A stretch of DNA of 64,000 nt, taken from NCBI RefSeq assembly GCF_000342045.1, contig NZ_AONQ01000020.1:1-64000 (forward strand), read 5' to 3'. Source of the stretch: Paramagnetospirillum caucaseum. GTDB taxonomy: Bacteria; Pseudomonadota; Alphaproteobacteria; Rhodospirillales; Magnetospirillaceae. The first letter of the stretch is position 1; every line of letters starts with the position of its first letter. The notes beneath the pieces were generated by a model. The model saw only the letters and a list, made by a program, of their open reading frames with translations. It was not told the DNA's origin and made no database searches. Made by a program: the position numbers and the translations under genes. Below, in pieces: positions 55,703 to 64,000 of this stretch.

Positions 55703-56173
55703 TTAACGCTTGGAGAACTGGGTCGAACGGCGGGCCTTGTGCTTGCCGTACTTCTTGCGCTCGACCACGCGGGAATCGCGGGTGAGGAAGCCGCCGGCCT
55801 TCAACGCCGGGCGGTGCGCCGGGTCGAAATAGGTCAGCGCGCGGCTGATGCCGTGACGGAGCGCGCCGGCCTGGCCGGACAGACCGCCGCCGGTGACGGT
55901 GCAGTGCACATCGAACTGCCCCTCGACGCGGGTCGCCTCGAACGGCTGGTTGATGATCATGCGCAGCACCGGGCGGGCGAAGTAGACCGGCAGTTCGCGA
56001 CCGTTGACGATGATCTTGCCCGAACCGGGCTTGATCCACACGCGGGCGACGGCATTCTTGCGCTTGCCGGTGGCGTAGGCACGGCCCTGGGCATCAACCT
56101 TGCGCACGTGCACAGGGTGGGCCTGGACCGGCGAGGCGGCCTTCAGGTCGGCCAAGCTGGAGAGATCGGCCAT
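55703..56173 (-). CDS. rpsI: 30S ribosomal protein S9
   Basis: A 156-residue S9 with an N-terminal extension of about 25 residues typical of alphaproteobacteria. The core [20 protein letters not shown] and the C-terminal [16 protein letters not shown], whose last residues reach the P-site tRNA, are standard. It follows rplM by four bases. Confidence 0.98.
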   Translation of the reverse strand: MADLSSLADLKAASPVQAHPVHVRKVDAQGRAYATGKRKNAVARVWIKPGSGKIIVNGRELPVYFARPVLRMIINQPFEATRVEGQFDVHCTVTGGGLSGQAGALRHGISRALTYFDPAHRPALKAGGFLTRDSRVVERKKYGKHKARRSTQFSKR

Positions 56174-56177
56174 GGGA

Positions 56178-56636
56178 CTACCTCTTGTTCTTCGGGTTCA
56201 TGGACGCAACGTCCACCACCTCGGGCGCCTGAGCCTCGTGCGGGTGGGCGGGGCCGGCATAGACGCGCAGGTTCTTCATCTGCTGACGGCCGAGCGGACC
56301 ACGGGTGATCATGCGCTCCACGGCCTTCTCGATGACCCGCTCGGGGAAGCGGCCGGACAGCAGCTGACCCATGGTACGGTCCTTGATGCCGCCGGGATGG
56401 CCGGTATGCCAGTAGAAGCGCTTGTCGGCGAGCTTGTTGCCGGTCAGCTTGACCTTCTCGGCATTGACGATAATCACGTTATCGCCCATGTCCACATGCG
56501 GGGTGTAGGTCGGCAGATGCTTGCCGCGCAGGCGCATCGAAACGATGCTGGCCAGGCGGCCGAGCACGACGCCGTCCGCGTCGATCACGACCCACTTCTT
56601 CTCAACTTCGGACGGTTTGGCGTTAAAGGTCTTCAT
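56178..56636 (-). CDS. rplM: 50S ribosomal protein L13
   Basis: A 152-residue L13 with the typical motifs [34 protein letters not shown] and MLPKGPLGR-type [20 protein letters not shown]. It heads the rplM-rpsI operon; a promoter match lies 60-87 bases upstream. The ATG at 56636 removes an implausible leader. Confidence 0.98.
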   Translation of the reverse strand: MKTFNAKPSEVEKKWVVIDADGVVLGRLASIVSMRLRGKHLPTYTPHVDMGDNVIIVNAEKVKLTGNKLADKRFYWHTGHPGGIKDRTMGQLLSGRFPERVIEKAVERMITRGPLGRQQMKNLRVYAGPAHPHEAQAPEVVDVASMNPKNKR

Positions 56637-56695
56637 GGCACCCACGGCAAAACCAGTTGGCGACACCCCGAAAAGCCGGGACGTCGAGGGCGCGG

Positions 56696-56723
56696 AGTAT
56701 GCCACAGCGGACGCCCGAGTCAA
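56696..56723 (-). promoter_or_regulatory. Probable sigma-70 promoter of rplM-rpsI
   Basis: On the minus strand TTGACT (56723-56718) and CATACT (56701-56696) are 16 bases apart. A 6-bp inverted repeat CATTGA/TCAATG (56736-56750) lies just upstream. Confidence 0.55.
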
Positions 56724-56792
56724 CAGCATTTAAATCATTGAAAATCAATGTGTTAGGCTGGAGGTATCCGAATACCGCGCACGGAAGCCGCG

Positions 56793-58529
56793 CTACGCCT
56801 TGGAGACGACCACACCGAAGCACGAGCCTTTTCCCGGAATCGAGCGCAATTCCAGGTCGTGGCCCAGCAGGGCGGCCATGCGCCGCACCACCCCCAGGCC
56901 GAGGCCGAGGCCCCGGCTGCCGCCCCGCTCGGCCGGCGTGTCGAGGCGGACGAAATCGTCGAACACCGTGTCGATCTTGTCGGCGGGAATGCCGATGCCG
57001 GTGTCGAGCACCTGGATGACCACCTGGCCGCCGCGCCGGCGGCAGCCGATCAGCACCCGCCCGTCCCCGGTATAGCGGATGGCGTTGACCAGCAGGTTGC
57101 GCAGCAGCCGTTCCAGCAAGACCGGATCGCTGCTCACCATGAGCGAGGTGGGAACCGCGCCGATGGCCAGGCCCTTGGCGCTGGCCTCGGGCTCGATCTG
57201 GTCGACCAGCCCGGCCAGCAGCGGCATCAGGCGGAAGGTGCTGACATTGGGCTTGATCTTGCCGGCCTCCAGCGCCGAAACGTCCAGCAGGGTGGCGAGC
57301 AGGGAATTGGTGGCCTCGATGCTCTGGCGCAGGCGGTCGACCACCTTGAGCTTGCGCGGATCGTCCTCCACCTGCCCGGCCAGCACCTCGGCGAACATGC
57401 CGGCGGCCTGCAGCGGCTGGCGCAGATCGTGGGAGGCGGCGGCCAGGAAGCGGGTCTTGCTCTCGTTGGCCTGACGGGCCTCGGCGGCGCGCAACTCGGC
57501 CTCGGCGGTGCGGGCCCGCACCGTCTCCTCCAGCGAGGCCATGGAGCGCTCCTCGCGGGTGATGATGCGGAAGGTGGTGACGGCCATGCCGCCCAGGCCC
57601 AGCATCACCACCCCCAGGGCGGCCGCGATGATCAGGGCGGTCTGCCGCCAGGGGGCGAGAATGTCGTCCACGGCCATGCCGGCGCTGACCATGACGTTGA
57701 ACGGGAGCAGTTTCCGGTACGAAACCACCCGGTCAACCCCGTCGATGGGGGAATTGAGGCGCAAGGTCCCCACCGGCCGGGTCGCGGCGGCGGCGAAGAT
57801 GGGATTGTTGGGGGTGGGGCGGCCCACGTAGTTTTCGGGATTGGGCTGGCGCAGCATCACCCGCCCGCCGGTGTTGGCGCCGATATAGGCGGACGGCCCC
57901 AGCCCCAGGGTGTTGTGGAAGTCGGTGAAGAAATGGGCGTTGACCCCCACCACCACCAGGCCGGCGAAACCTCCGTCCGGCCCGGCGACCCGCCGGCTGA
58001 CGGTGAAGACCGGGGCCAGGCTGTAGCTCCCCATGACCATGGGCCCGATCACCCGTTCGGCCCCCTCGCTATGGGCCTTGAAATATTCGCGGTGGGCGTA
58101 GTTGACGGGGACGCCGCCCTGGGGCGGCCGGACGGCTGCGGCCACGTCGCCCCGGGCGTCGACCACCAGCATGTTGCCGCGCTGGGTCAGGCCGGCCTCG
58201 AGACTGGCCAGCTCCCGCAGCAATTCGTCGTCGCCGATCCGCCCGGCCAGCTTGTCCTGAACCACCACCACCATGCGGGCGATGATGGCGTCGGTGGTTG
58301 TCAGGGTGCGGGTCAGGTTGTCGTCGAGCAGGCGGACCGCCCCGGCGGTGGCCGTCGCCGCCTTTTCCATGGCCGCGGCGCGCAACTGGATCAGTATCGC
58401 CGCTGCGCCGCCCAGCAGCAGCAGCGCCATGACCAGGATCAGCAGGCGCAGGCGATGCCGCAATTCCCCCGGAGTACGGCGGGAACCGGCGGAATCGGTG
58501 GATGGAATGGGCTCGGAGGCGGTCACCAA
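56793..58529 (-). CDS. Cache-domain sensor histidine kinase
   Basis: A 578-residue kinase. It has a membrane helix (about 28-48), a periplasmic Cache (PDC) domain (about 50-290; VNYAHREYFKAH), a second helix (about 295-320), a coiled coil, HisKA with phospho-His near 367 (AAASHDLRQPLQ) and an ATPase domain (DTGIGIP, GLGLGLGVV). This resembles proteins whose extracellular dCache binds small organic ligands. No receiver domain. It is followed on the same strand, in the other direction, by the ribosomal operon and seems to be transcribed alone. Confidence 0.9.
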   Translation of the reverse strand: MVTASEPIPSTDSAGSRRTPGELRHRLRLLILVMALLLLGGAAAILIQLRAAAMEKAATATAGAVRLLDDNLTRTLTTTDAIIARMVVVVQDKLAGRIGDDELLRELASLEAGLTQRGNMLVVDARGDVAAAVRPPQGGVPVNYAHREYFKAHSEGAERVIGPMVMGSYSLAPVFTVSRRVAGPDGGFAGLVVVGVNAHFFTDFHNTLGLGPSAYIGANTGGRVMLRQPNPENYVGRPTPNNPIFAAAATRPVGTLRLNSPIDGVDRVVSYRKLLPFNVMVSAGMAVDDILAPWRQTALIIAAALGVVMLGLGGMAVTTFRIITREERSMASLEETVRARTAEAELRAAEARQANESKTRFLAAASHDLRQPLQAAGMFAEVLAGQVEDDPRKLKVVDRLRQSIEATNSLLATLLDVSALEAGKIKPNVSTFRLMPLLAGLVDQIEPEASAKGLAIGAVPTSLMVSSDPVLLERLLRNLLVNAIRYTGDGRVLIGCRRRGGQVVIQVLDTGIGIPADKIDTVFDDFVRLDTPAERGGSRGLGLGLGVVRRMAALLGHDLELRSIPGKGSCFGVVVSKA

Positions 58530-58600
58530 GACGATTCCTTGGCGGAAAGAACGTCGGGCAGCTTATACCCAAAGCCCAGGGGCCGGAAGCGGCATGATGC

Positions 58601-60481
58601 CTATTCCTGGGCGGCCTCCAGCTCCTCCTGGGCGCTCAGCCAGGCCAGTTCCGCCTCTTCCACCCGGCGGGCCAGATCAGCCTCCTGGCGGCGCAATTCG
58701 GTGACCTTGGCGGGCGGTCCCTGGTAGAGCTTGGGGTCGGCCAGCCTTTCCGCCAGGGCCTTCTGCTCGGCGTGCAGCTTTTCCAGCGCCTTCTCCGCCG
58801 CCTGGGCCGCCTTGCGCAGCGGCGCCAGCTGGGCACGGGCCCCGGCCGCCGCCTTGCGCTCGGCCTTGCGCTGGGCGGCGTCGCCGGTCCGCTCCGGCTT
58901 GGCCCCCCGGCGGTCCTCGCGGGCGCGGTCGAGCAGCAGCTTGCGATAGGCGGCCAGGTCGCCGTCGAAGGGCTGGACCCCGCCGTCGCCCACCAGCCAG
59001 AGATTGTCGGCGGTCAGTTCGATCAGATGGGGGTCGTGGCTGATCAGGATCACCGCGCCGTCATAGGCGTTGAGCGCCGCCACCAGCGCCTCGCGGGCGT
59101 CGATGTCCAGGTGGTTGGTGGGCTCGTCCAGGATCATCAGGTGCGGCGCCTCGCGGCTCATCAGGGCGAACAGCAGCCGCGACTTCTCGCCGCCCGACAG
59201 GCTGGCGACCTTGACGTTGGCGCGGTCCTGCTCGAAGCCGAAACGGCCCAGTTGGGCGCGCACCTTGGCCTCGGGCATGCCCTTCATCAGCATGGCCATA
59301 TGCTCGTAGGGTGTTTCCTCCAGCCGCAGCTCCTCGGTCTGGTGCTGGGCGAAATAGCCGATCTTCAGCTTGGGCGGCTTGCGGAACTGGCCGCCCAGCA
59401 GGTCGAGGCGCCCCGACAGCACCTTGGCCAGGGTGGACTTGCCGTTGCCGTTGGCGCCCAACAGGGCGATGCGGCTGTCCATGTCGATGCGGATGTCGAG
59501 GCCCCGCAGCACCACCTTGTCGCCGTATCCGGCCACGCCGTGGTCGATGGCGATGATCGGCGGGCTCAAGGGTTCGGGATCGGGGAAGTCGAAGGACATG
59601 GCGCGGTCCTCGACCACGGGGACCACCATCTCCATGCGCTCGAGCATCTTGACCCGGCTCTGGGCCTGGGCGGCCTTGGTGGCCTTGGCCTTGAAGCGGT
59701 CGATGAACGACTGGATCTTCTTGCGCTGTTCCTGCTGCTTGGTGAAGGCCTTGGCCTGCAATTCCATGCGGGCGCGGCGCGTCGCCTCGAAGCGGTCGTA
59801 ATTGCCGCCATAGGCGTTGAGCTTGCCGTTCTCCAGATGGATGATGCGGTTGGTCACCTCGTTGAGCAGCTCGCGGTCGTGGCTGATCACCACCAGGGTG
59901 CCGGGATAGGCGGCCAAGTGGCTCTGCAGCCACAGAGTGGCCTCGAGGTCCAGGTGGTTGGTGGGCTCGTCCAGCAGCAGCAGGTCCGGGCTGGCGAACA
60001 GCGAGGCCGCCAGGGCGACGCGCATGCGCCAGCCGCCGGAAAAGTCGGAAACCGGCTGCAGTTGCGCCTCGGAATCGAAGCCCAGGCCCGACAGGATGGC
60101 CGCCGCGCGGGCCGGCGCCGAATGGGCGTCGATGGCCATCAGCCGCTCGTGGATCTCAGCGATGCGGTGGCCGTCGTGGCAGATCTCCGCCTCCTCGAAC
60201 AGGGCGGTGCGTTCGGTGTCGGAGGCCAGCACGCAGTCGATCAGGCTGACGTCGCCCTCGGGCGCCTCCTGGGCCAGGCGGCCGAGGCGGGCGCGCGGGC
60301 GCATGTTGATCTCACCTCCGTCGGCGTGCAGCTCGCCCAGGATCAGCTTGAACAGGGTGGTCTTGCCGGTGCCGTTGCGCCCGACCAGGCCGACCCGCGC
60401 CCCGGCGGGAATATGGACGGTGGCCTGTTCGAAGATGGTCCGGCCACCATAGCGGAAGGTGAGGTCATTGATATGCAGCAT
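58601..60481 (-). CDS. ABC-F family ATPase, YheS/Uup-like
   Basis: A 626-residue soluble protein with two ABC ATPase domains, no membrane part and an ABC-F linker. Walker A motifs are GRNGTGKTT and GANGNGKST; Walker B/D-loop regions are LLLLDEPTNHLD and MILDEPTNHLD; signatures are FSGGWRMRVALA and LSGGEKSRLLFA. A C-terminal coiled coil (about 560-626) follows. ABC-F proteins act on the ribosome in translation, or on DNA in the case of Uup. ATG 60481 (MLHIND) is the natural start. It is divergent from ndk. Confidence 0.93.
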   Translation of the reverse strand: MLHINDLTFRYGGRTIFEQATVHIPAGARVGLVGRNGTGKTTLFKLILGELHADGGEINMRPRARLGRLAQEAPEGDVSLIDCVLASDTERTALFEEAEICHDGHRIAEIHERLMAIDAHSAPARAAAILSGLGFDSEAQLQPVSDFSGGWRMRVALAASLFASPDLLLLDEPTNHLDLEATLWLQSHLAAYPGTLVVISHDRELLNEVTNRIIHLENGKLNAYGGNYDRFEATRRARMELQAKAFTKQQEQRKKIQSFIDRFKAKATKAAQAQSRVKMLERMEMVVPVVEDRAMSFDFPDPEPLSPPIIAIDHGVAGYGDKVVLRGLDIRIDMDSRIALLGANGNGKSTLAKVLSGRLDLLGGQFRKPPKLKIGYFAQHQTEELRLEETPYEHMAMLMKGMPEAKVRAQLGRFGFEQDRANVKVASLSGGEKSRLLFALMSREAPHLMILDEPTNHLDIDAREALVAALNAYDGAVILISHDPHLIELTADNLWLVGDGGVQPFDGDLAAYRKLLLDRAREDRRGAKPERTGDAAQRKAERKAAAGARAQLAPLRKAAQAAEKALEKLHAEQKALAERLADPKLYQGPPAKVTELRRQEADLARRVEEAELAWLSAQEELEAAQE

Positions 60482-60672
60482 GGCCGCTGGAATAGCACGC
60501 CCGCGCCTGCACGGCAAAGGCGCGGTTGCACCCCCGCGCGAGACCGTTGCTCTCCCCGGTCTTTGAGGTTATAACCCGCCGTCCCCCGAGCGCCCGGCCG
60601 CCGGGGGCGTGCGCGGCCGCCCAAATCCCGTCCCCCGGCGCGGCGCGAGCAACCGCCGAAAGGAATTCATCA

Positions 60673-61095
60673 ATGGCTACCGAACGTACCCTGTCGATCA
60701 TCAAGCCCGACGCCACCCGCCGCAACCTGACCGGCAAGATCAATGCCCGTTTCGAGGAAGCCGGCCTGCGCATCGTGGCGCAGAAGCGCGTCCAGCTGAC
60801 CAAGGCCCAGGCCGGTCAGTTCTACTCGGTCCATGCCGAGCGCTCGTTCTTCGGCGAACTGGTTGACTTCATGATCTCCGGCCCCGTGGTGGTCCAGGTC
60901 CTCGAAGGCGAAGGCGCCGTCGCCCGCAACCGCGAGATCATGGGCGCCACCAACCCGGCCAACGCCGCCCCCGGCACCATCCGCGCCGACTTCGCCGAAT
61001 CGGTGGAAGCCAATTCGGTGCACGGTTCCGACTCGGCCGAGAACGCCGCCATCGAAATCTCCTACTTCTTCTCGGGCTGCGAGATCGTCGGCTGA
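60673..61095 (+). CDS. ndk: Nucleoside diphosphate kinase
   Basis: A 140-residue enzyme that balances nucleoside triphosphates. The phospho-His motif NSVHGSDS is intact, as are [10 protein letters not shown] at the start and [13 protein letters not shown] in the middle. AAAGGA precedes the ATG at 60673. A strong terminator follows. Confidence 0.98.
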   Translation: MATERTLSIIKPDATRRNLTGKINARFEEAGLRIVAQKRVQLTKAQAGQFYSVHAERSFFGELVDFMISGPVVVQVLEGEGAVARNREIMGATNPANAAPGTIRADFAESVEANSVHGSDSAENAAIEISYFFSGCEIVG

Positions 61096-61121
61096 TCCGA
61101 CCGATCCCATCCGATCGCCGC

Positions 61122-61156
61122 CCCCCCGGGAGGAAACTCCCGGGGGGTTTTGTTTT
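61122..61156 (+). terminator. Rho-independent terminator of ndk
   Basis: An 11-bp stem (CCCCCCGGGAG/CTCCCGGGGGG) with a GAAA tetraloop is followed by TTTTGTTTT. It lies 27 bases after the ndk stop. Confidence 0.92.
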
Positions 61157-61175
61157 GGCGGCAAGGACTCGGCAT

Positions 61176-61302
61176 TGCATACAAAACGGGAAAATTATTT
61201 ATTTATATTATGATTATGTGTTTTTTGCACCAATTTGCCACTTGCGCGGCTTGTATGCACGCCCGCAAATAGGGGTAACACAACCTCAACGGATGCATAC
61301 AA
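61176..61302 (+). promoter_or_regulatory. Promoter region with three copies of TGCATACAA
   Basis: The 9-mer TGCATACAA occurs at 61176-61184 and 61294-61302, and inverted (TTGTATGCA) at 61251-61259. An AT-rich tract (61191-61220) lies between the first two. The last copy covers the start of the XRE gene. The set looks like an operator cluster for the XRE protein itself. Confidence 0.5.
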
Positions 61303-61760
61303 TGCAAAAAACGCGTCAATCGAGCCGGGGGCGGACGCCGGGCGGATGCCCCAACCCCATCGACGTGCATGTGGGGAGCCGGCTGCGCCTGCGCCGCACC
61401 CTGCTGGGTCTCAGCCAGGAATTCCTGGGCGAGGCCCTGGGGCTGACCTTCCAGCAGATCCAGAAATACGAGCGCGGCGCCAACCGCATCGGCGCCTCGC
61501 GCCTGTTCGACCTGTCGCGCGCCCTGGACGTGCCGGTGGAGTACTTCTACGAGGAGATGTCGCCCGACGTCATGGCCGCCAGCCCGCGGCACATGCTGCG
61601 CGCCACCGAGGAACCGGCGCCGCAGCGGGTCGACCCCATGAGCAAGCGCGAGACCCTGGACCTGGTCCGCACCTACTACAAGATCGGCGACCCCAACGTG
61701 CGCAAGCGGGTCTACGAGCTGGCCCGCGCCCTGGCGGTGCATACGGGAGGGCGGCGCTGA
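61293..61760 (+). CDS. XRE-family transcriptional regulator
   Basis: A 155-residue regulator. A Cro/C1-type helix-turn-helix covers about residues 25-85 (VGSRLRLRRTLLGLSQEFLG, then TFQQIQKYERGANRI). The rest is a helical dimerisation region with DLVRTYYKIGDPNVRKRVYE. This is a family common in Rhodospirillales and Rhizobiales. ATG 61293 and 61302 are both possible; no clear ribosome binding site is seen. Three TGCATACAA copies upstream suggest autoregulation. Confidence 0.9.
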   Translation: MHTMQKTRQSSRGRTPGGCPNPIDVHVGSRLRLRRTLLGLSQEFLGEALGLTFQQIQKYERGANRIGASRLFDLSRALDVPVEYFYEEMSPDVMAASPRHMLRATEEPAPQRVDPMSKRETLDLVRTYYKIGDPNVRKRVYELARALAVHTGGRR

Positions 61761-61776
61761 CCGGTCCGGTCAGCGC
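61754..61776. terminator. Hairpin at the end of the XRE gene
   Basis: GCGCTGACC (61754-61762) pairs with GGTCAGCGC (61768-61776), loop GGTCC. It overlaps the XRE stop codon and lies between convergent genes. No T-run follows. Confidence 0.5.
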
Positions 61777-61791
61777 ATCCTGGCATGAGCC

Positions 61792-63465
61792 TCATGCATC
61801 GGCCGCCGCCCCATACAACCGGTAGCCGGCCCGCCCCCCTGCCTTGGCGCGGTACATGGCCATGTCGGCGTGGCGCAGCAGCATGGACGGGGTCTCGCCG
61901 TGCTCGGGGAAGGCGGCGATACCGATGCTGGCCGACAGGCGCACCGGCGGGTCGGTGATGGTGTAGGGCTCGCCCAGGACCGCCAGGATCTTTTCCGCCA
62001 CGTTGCCGGCGTCGCTGGGCTGGGGCAGGTCGAACAGCAGGACGATGAATTCGTCGCCGCCCTGGCGGATGACCACGTCGGCGCCGCGGACGGCGTGGCG
62101 CAGCCGGCGGGCCGCCTCCTTCAGGACCAGGTCGCCGACCTCGTGGCCCAGGCTGTCGTTGACCTCCTTGAACTGGTCGAGATCGATGAACAGCACCGCC
62201 AGCCCCCGCCCGGAGCGCCGGGCCCCGGCGATGCCATGGGCGATGAACTGGTCGACGACGCTGCGGCTGAACAGGCCGGTCAGGACGTCGTGGGTGGCCA
62301 GATATTCCATGCGCTCGCGGGCGGCGCGGTTGCGCCGGCTGCGCTCGCGGTCGAGCCAGTGATAGGCGGCACCGCCGGCCAGGATGATGACCAGCGTCCC
62401 CAGGGCTCCGGACAGGCCGAACAGCCCCAGCCGGTCGGCGGCGATGGTGGCGACCCGCGGCACCGGCGCCAGGATGGTCAGCGCCAGATCATCCTCGGGC
62501 AGGATGGTCGACAGGCGCAGATACGGCACACCGTCGCTGCCCCAGCGATGCAGGGCGGGATGCGCGGTCGAGCCCCAGGGAACCAGGGGCAGCTCGGTGA
62601 ATTCCGAACGCTTGTAGCGGCCTGTCCGCTCGGCGGGGGACAGCCCCCCCACCGCCGCCCCCGGCAGGGTGCGCATTTCCAGATCCTTGTCCTGGGCCAG
62701 GATCACCACACCGTAATTGTCGCTGAGAAAGGCATTGGCCTGATTGACCCAGGACGACAGATAGGGAAGGTCGATCTTGATGGTCATGACGCCCAGGATA
62801 CGGTCGCCGTCGCGGACCGGCGCCGAGAAGAACAGGCCGGGGATGTTGGTCCGGCGCCCCAGGGCGAACTGGTTGCCGAACCGTCCGGCCATGGCCTCGG
62901 TGAAATAGGTCCGGTCGCGGTAATTGGTCCCGATGAAGCTTTCCGCCTTGCCGTCGTTGCTGGCGGCGATGGCGTCGCCGGCCGGATTGATCAGCCAGAT
63001 GACGCTGAGCGCCGCCAGATCCGCCACCGAACCAGCCAGCGAGCGGTTGAGCTCGGCCAGACGCGGGTCGGATGACAGGACGGCCTGGCGCCGCTCGCGG
63101 GGCAACGACCTGAGGTCGGGACGGTCGCCGAACCGTTTCAGGGCCTCCACCACCGCCCGGTCGCGGCCCAGCGCCGCCGGAATGCCGTGGAACACCGCCA
63201 GGGTCCGCTGGATGCCCTGGGTCATGTCCTCGGTGCTCTGGCGCAGGTCGCGCTCGGCATGGGTCAGGGATTCCGAGGCCCGCCAGGCGACGTATTCCCC
63301 GGCCGCCAGCCAGCAGCCGCCAAGCCACAGGGCGATGACCACGGCGCCGAGGGCGATGAAATGGCGCGCCAGACCGGGCTCGGAGACGAACGCCGCCGGC
63401 TGGCCGGCAGGGCCGGAACGCTCATCGCCCGAAGCGATGATGGCAAACGGGGCTTCCGTCTCCAT
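61792..63465 (-). CDS. Diguanylate cyclase with periplasmic Cache sensor
   Basis: A 557-residue membrane enzyme. It has a membrane helix (about 36-58), a periplasmic dCache domain (about 60-345), a second helix (about 350-375), and a GGDEF domain (about 390-550) with the intact active-site GGDEF at 469-473 and the start DVLTGLFSR. It should make cyclic-di-GMP in response to a periplasmic ligand. No EAL domain is present. An RxxD inhibitory site is not obvious. It is divergent from the partial sensor gene that follows. Confidence 0.92.
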   Translation of the reverse strand: METEAPFAIIASGDERSGPAGQPAAFVSEPGLARHFIALGAVVIALWLGGCWLAAGEYVAWRASESLTHAERDLRQSTEDMTQGIQRTLAVFHGIPAALGRDRAVVEALKRFGDRPDLRSLPRERRQAVLSSDPRLAELNRSLAGSVADLAALSVIWLINPAGDAIAASNDGKAESFIGTNYRDRTYFTEAMAGRFGNQFALGRRTNIPGLFFSAPVRDGDRILGVMTIKIDLPYLSSWVNQANAFLSDNYGVVILAQDKDLEMRTLPGAAVGGLSPAERTGRYKRSEFTELPLVPWGSTAHPALHRWGSDGVPYLRLSTILPEDDLALTILAPVPRVATIAADRLGLFGLSGALGTLVIILAGGAAYHWLDRERSRRNRAARERMEYLATHDVLTGLFSRSVVDQFIAHGIAGARRSGRGLAVLFIDLDQFKEVNDSLGHEVGDLVLKEAARRLRHAVRGADVVIRQGGDEFIVLLFDLPQPSDAGNVAEKILAVLGEPYTITDPPVRLSASIGIAAFPEHGETPSMLLRHADMAMYRAKAGGRAGYRLYGAAADA

Positions 63466-63649
63466 GATTCGCCGTCCGCGCCTGACCGGGGTCGCCCCCG
63501 AATTGAAGATCGATACCTATGGCAGCAAATGAATCTACGCATTTTGCCAGGGCCTGGAAACGGAAAAGACGCACCCGCCGGGGTTGGTTTGCATAGGCGG
63601 CTCCCCACACCTGGGGTATGATTGCCATCTGGCTTCCCGGGGGAGATGA
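63466..63649. other. Intergenic region between the diguanylate cyclase and the partial sensor gene
   Basis: This 184-base divergent gap should hold both promoters. A short stem CCCCA/TGGGG near 63603-63616 is the only structure noted. No clear -35/-10 pair was recognised. Confidence 0.3.
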
Positions 63650-64000
63650 ATGACCACCACGCCCAAGCGGTCACTGCTGGCCGGCCTGCCGCCCCTGGGC
63701 ATCTGGGGGCTTTCGGCCGGGCTGGTCGTCCTGCTGGTGGGGCTGACGGCGTTCCAGTTGCATGCCGGCTATCTGCGGACCGTCCGAGTGGCCAGCGCCA
63801 ACCTCGCCGACACGGCCCGCGTCACCGAGGAACAGGTGCGCGGCAGCCTGCGGGTGGTGCGCCTGATGCTGCGCGCCATCGCCGAGGCGCCGCGCAACGA
63901 GCCGGGGCCGCTGCGGCGGTTCATGGCGACGCGAACCAAGATCGTCCCGGAAATCCGCCAGGCCTTCATCGTCAATGCCCAGGGCATCGTCACCGTCTCG
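63650..64000 (+). CDS. Membrane sensor protein, N-terminal part (partial)
   Basis: The first 117 residues of a gene that continues past the window. A membrane helix (about 17-38) is followed by a helical region and the start of a PDC/Cache-like sensor (VRVASANLADTARVTEEQVR, then VPEIRQAFIVNAQG), like the kinase at 12903-15284. It is likely a histidine kinase or diguanylate cyclase. GGGGGAG precedes the ATG at 63650. Confidence 0.75.
   Translation, partial: MTTTPKRSLLAGLPPLGIWGLSAGLVVLLVGLTAFQLHAGYLRTVRVASANLADTARVTEEQVRGSLRVVRLMLRAIAEAPRNEPGPLRRFMATRTKIVPEIRQAFIVNAQGIVTVS

Overview
The window is high-GC, densely packed alphaproteobacterial chromosome. Gene content points to Rhodospirillales, most likely a Magnetospirillum/Paramagnetospirillum-type organism: a paired bacterioferritin operon, a cytoplasmic sulfite dehydrogenase (soeABC-like), many PAS/Cache sensor kinases and chemoreceptors, and a TonB-dependent metal uptake island. 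No magnetosome, phage, transposase, CRISPR, rRNA or tRNA gene was seen. The genus assignment is inference from gene content, not from a search.

Layout. 1-8.5 kb: the end of an unknown gene and a REP-like inverted repeat, then a minus-strand block ribF-ileS-lspA-DUF3035 lipoprotein and a catalytic/non-catalytic M16 peptidase pair, with a MaoC hydratase just upstream. 8.7-16 kb: small exported proteins, a thioesterase, an EamA exporter divergent from a LysR regulator, two complementary bacterioferritin subunits, a PAS histidine kinase and holC. 16-21.2 kb: a polyprenol-type glycosyltransferase, two tandem M17 aminopeptidases and a flippase-like membrane protein carrying two frameshifts. 21.3-27.7 kb: the AmmeMemoRadiSam genes (amrS; a fused amrB-amrA) split by a Phd/PIN toxin-antitoxin pair, then an orphan molybdenum hydroxylase subunit and cysQ, then a candidate structured small RNA.

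27.8-37.6 kb: a SulP transporter with STAS and cyclic-nucleotide domains, a PAS kinase, and a signalling cluster made of a receiver-PP2C phosphatase, an RsbW-like ATPase, a STAS antagonist and a chemoreceptor with a CXXCH haem motif. 37.7-42.3 kb: soeABC-like molybdo-oxidoreductase. 42.3-49.1 kb: two small Cys-containing proteins, then DUF2946, TonB-dependent receptor, BNR protein, TonB, ExbB and two ExbD in one run, meeting a convergent TauE/SafE permease. 50-64 kb: a multi-domain chemoreceptor, a 7TM-DISM kinase, a small exported protein, rplM-rpsI, a Cache kinase, an ABC-F ATPase, ndk, an XRE regulator, a diguanylate cyclase and the start of another membrane sensor.

The most unusual material is the signal transduction (haem chemoreceptor next to a partner-switch module; a PAS-to-PilZ-to-Cache-like chemoreceptor), the candidate sRNA near 27.6 kb, the perfect 24-bp palindrome over the antitoxin ribosome binding site, and the double frameshift in the flippase gene. 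No wholly new system could be proved from sequence alone.
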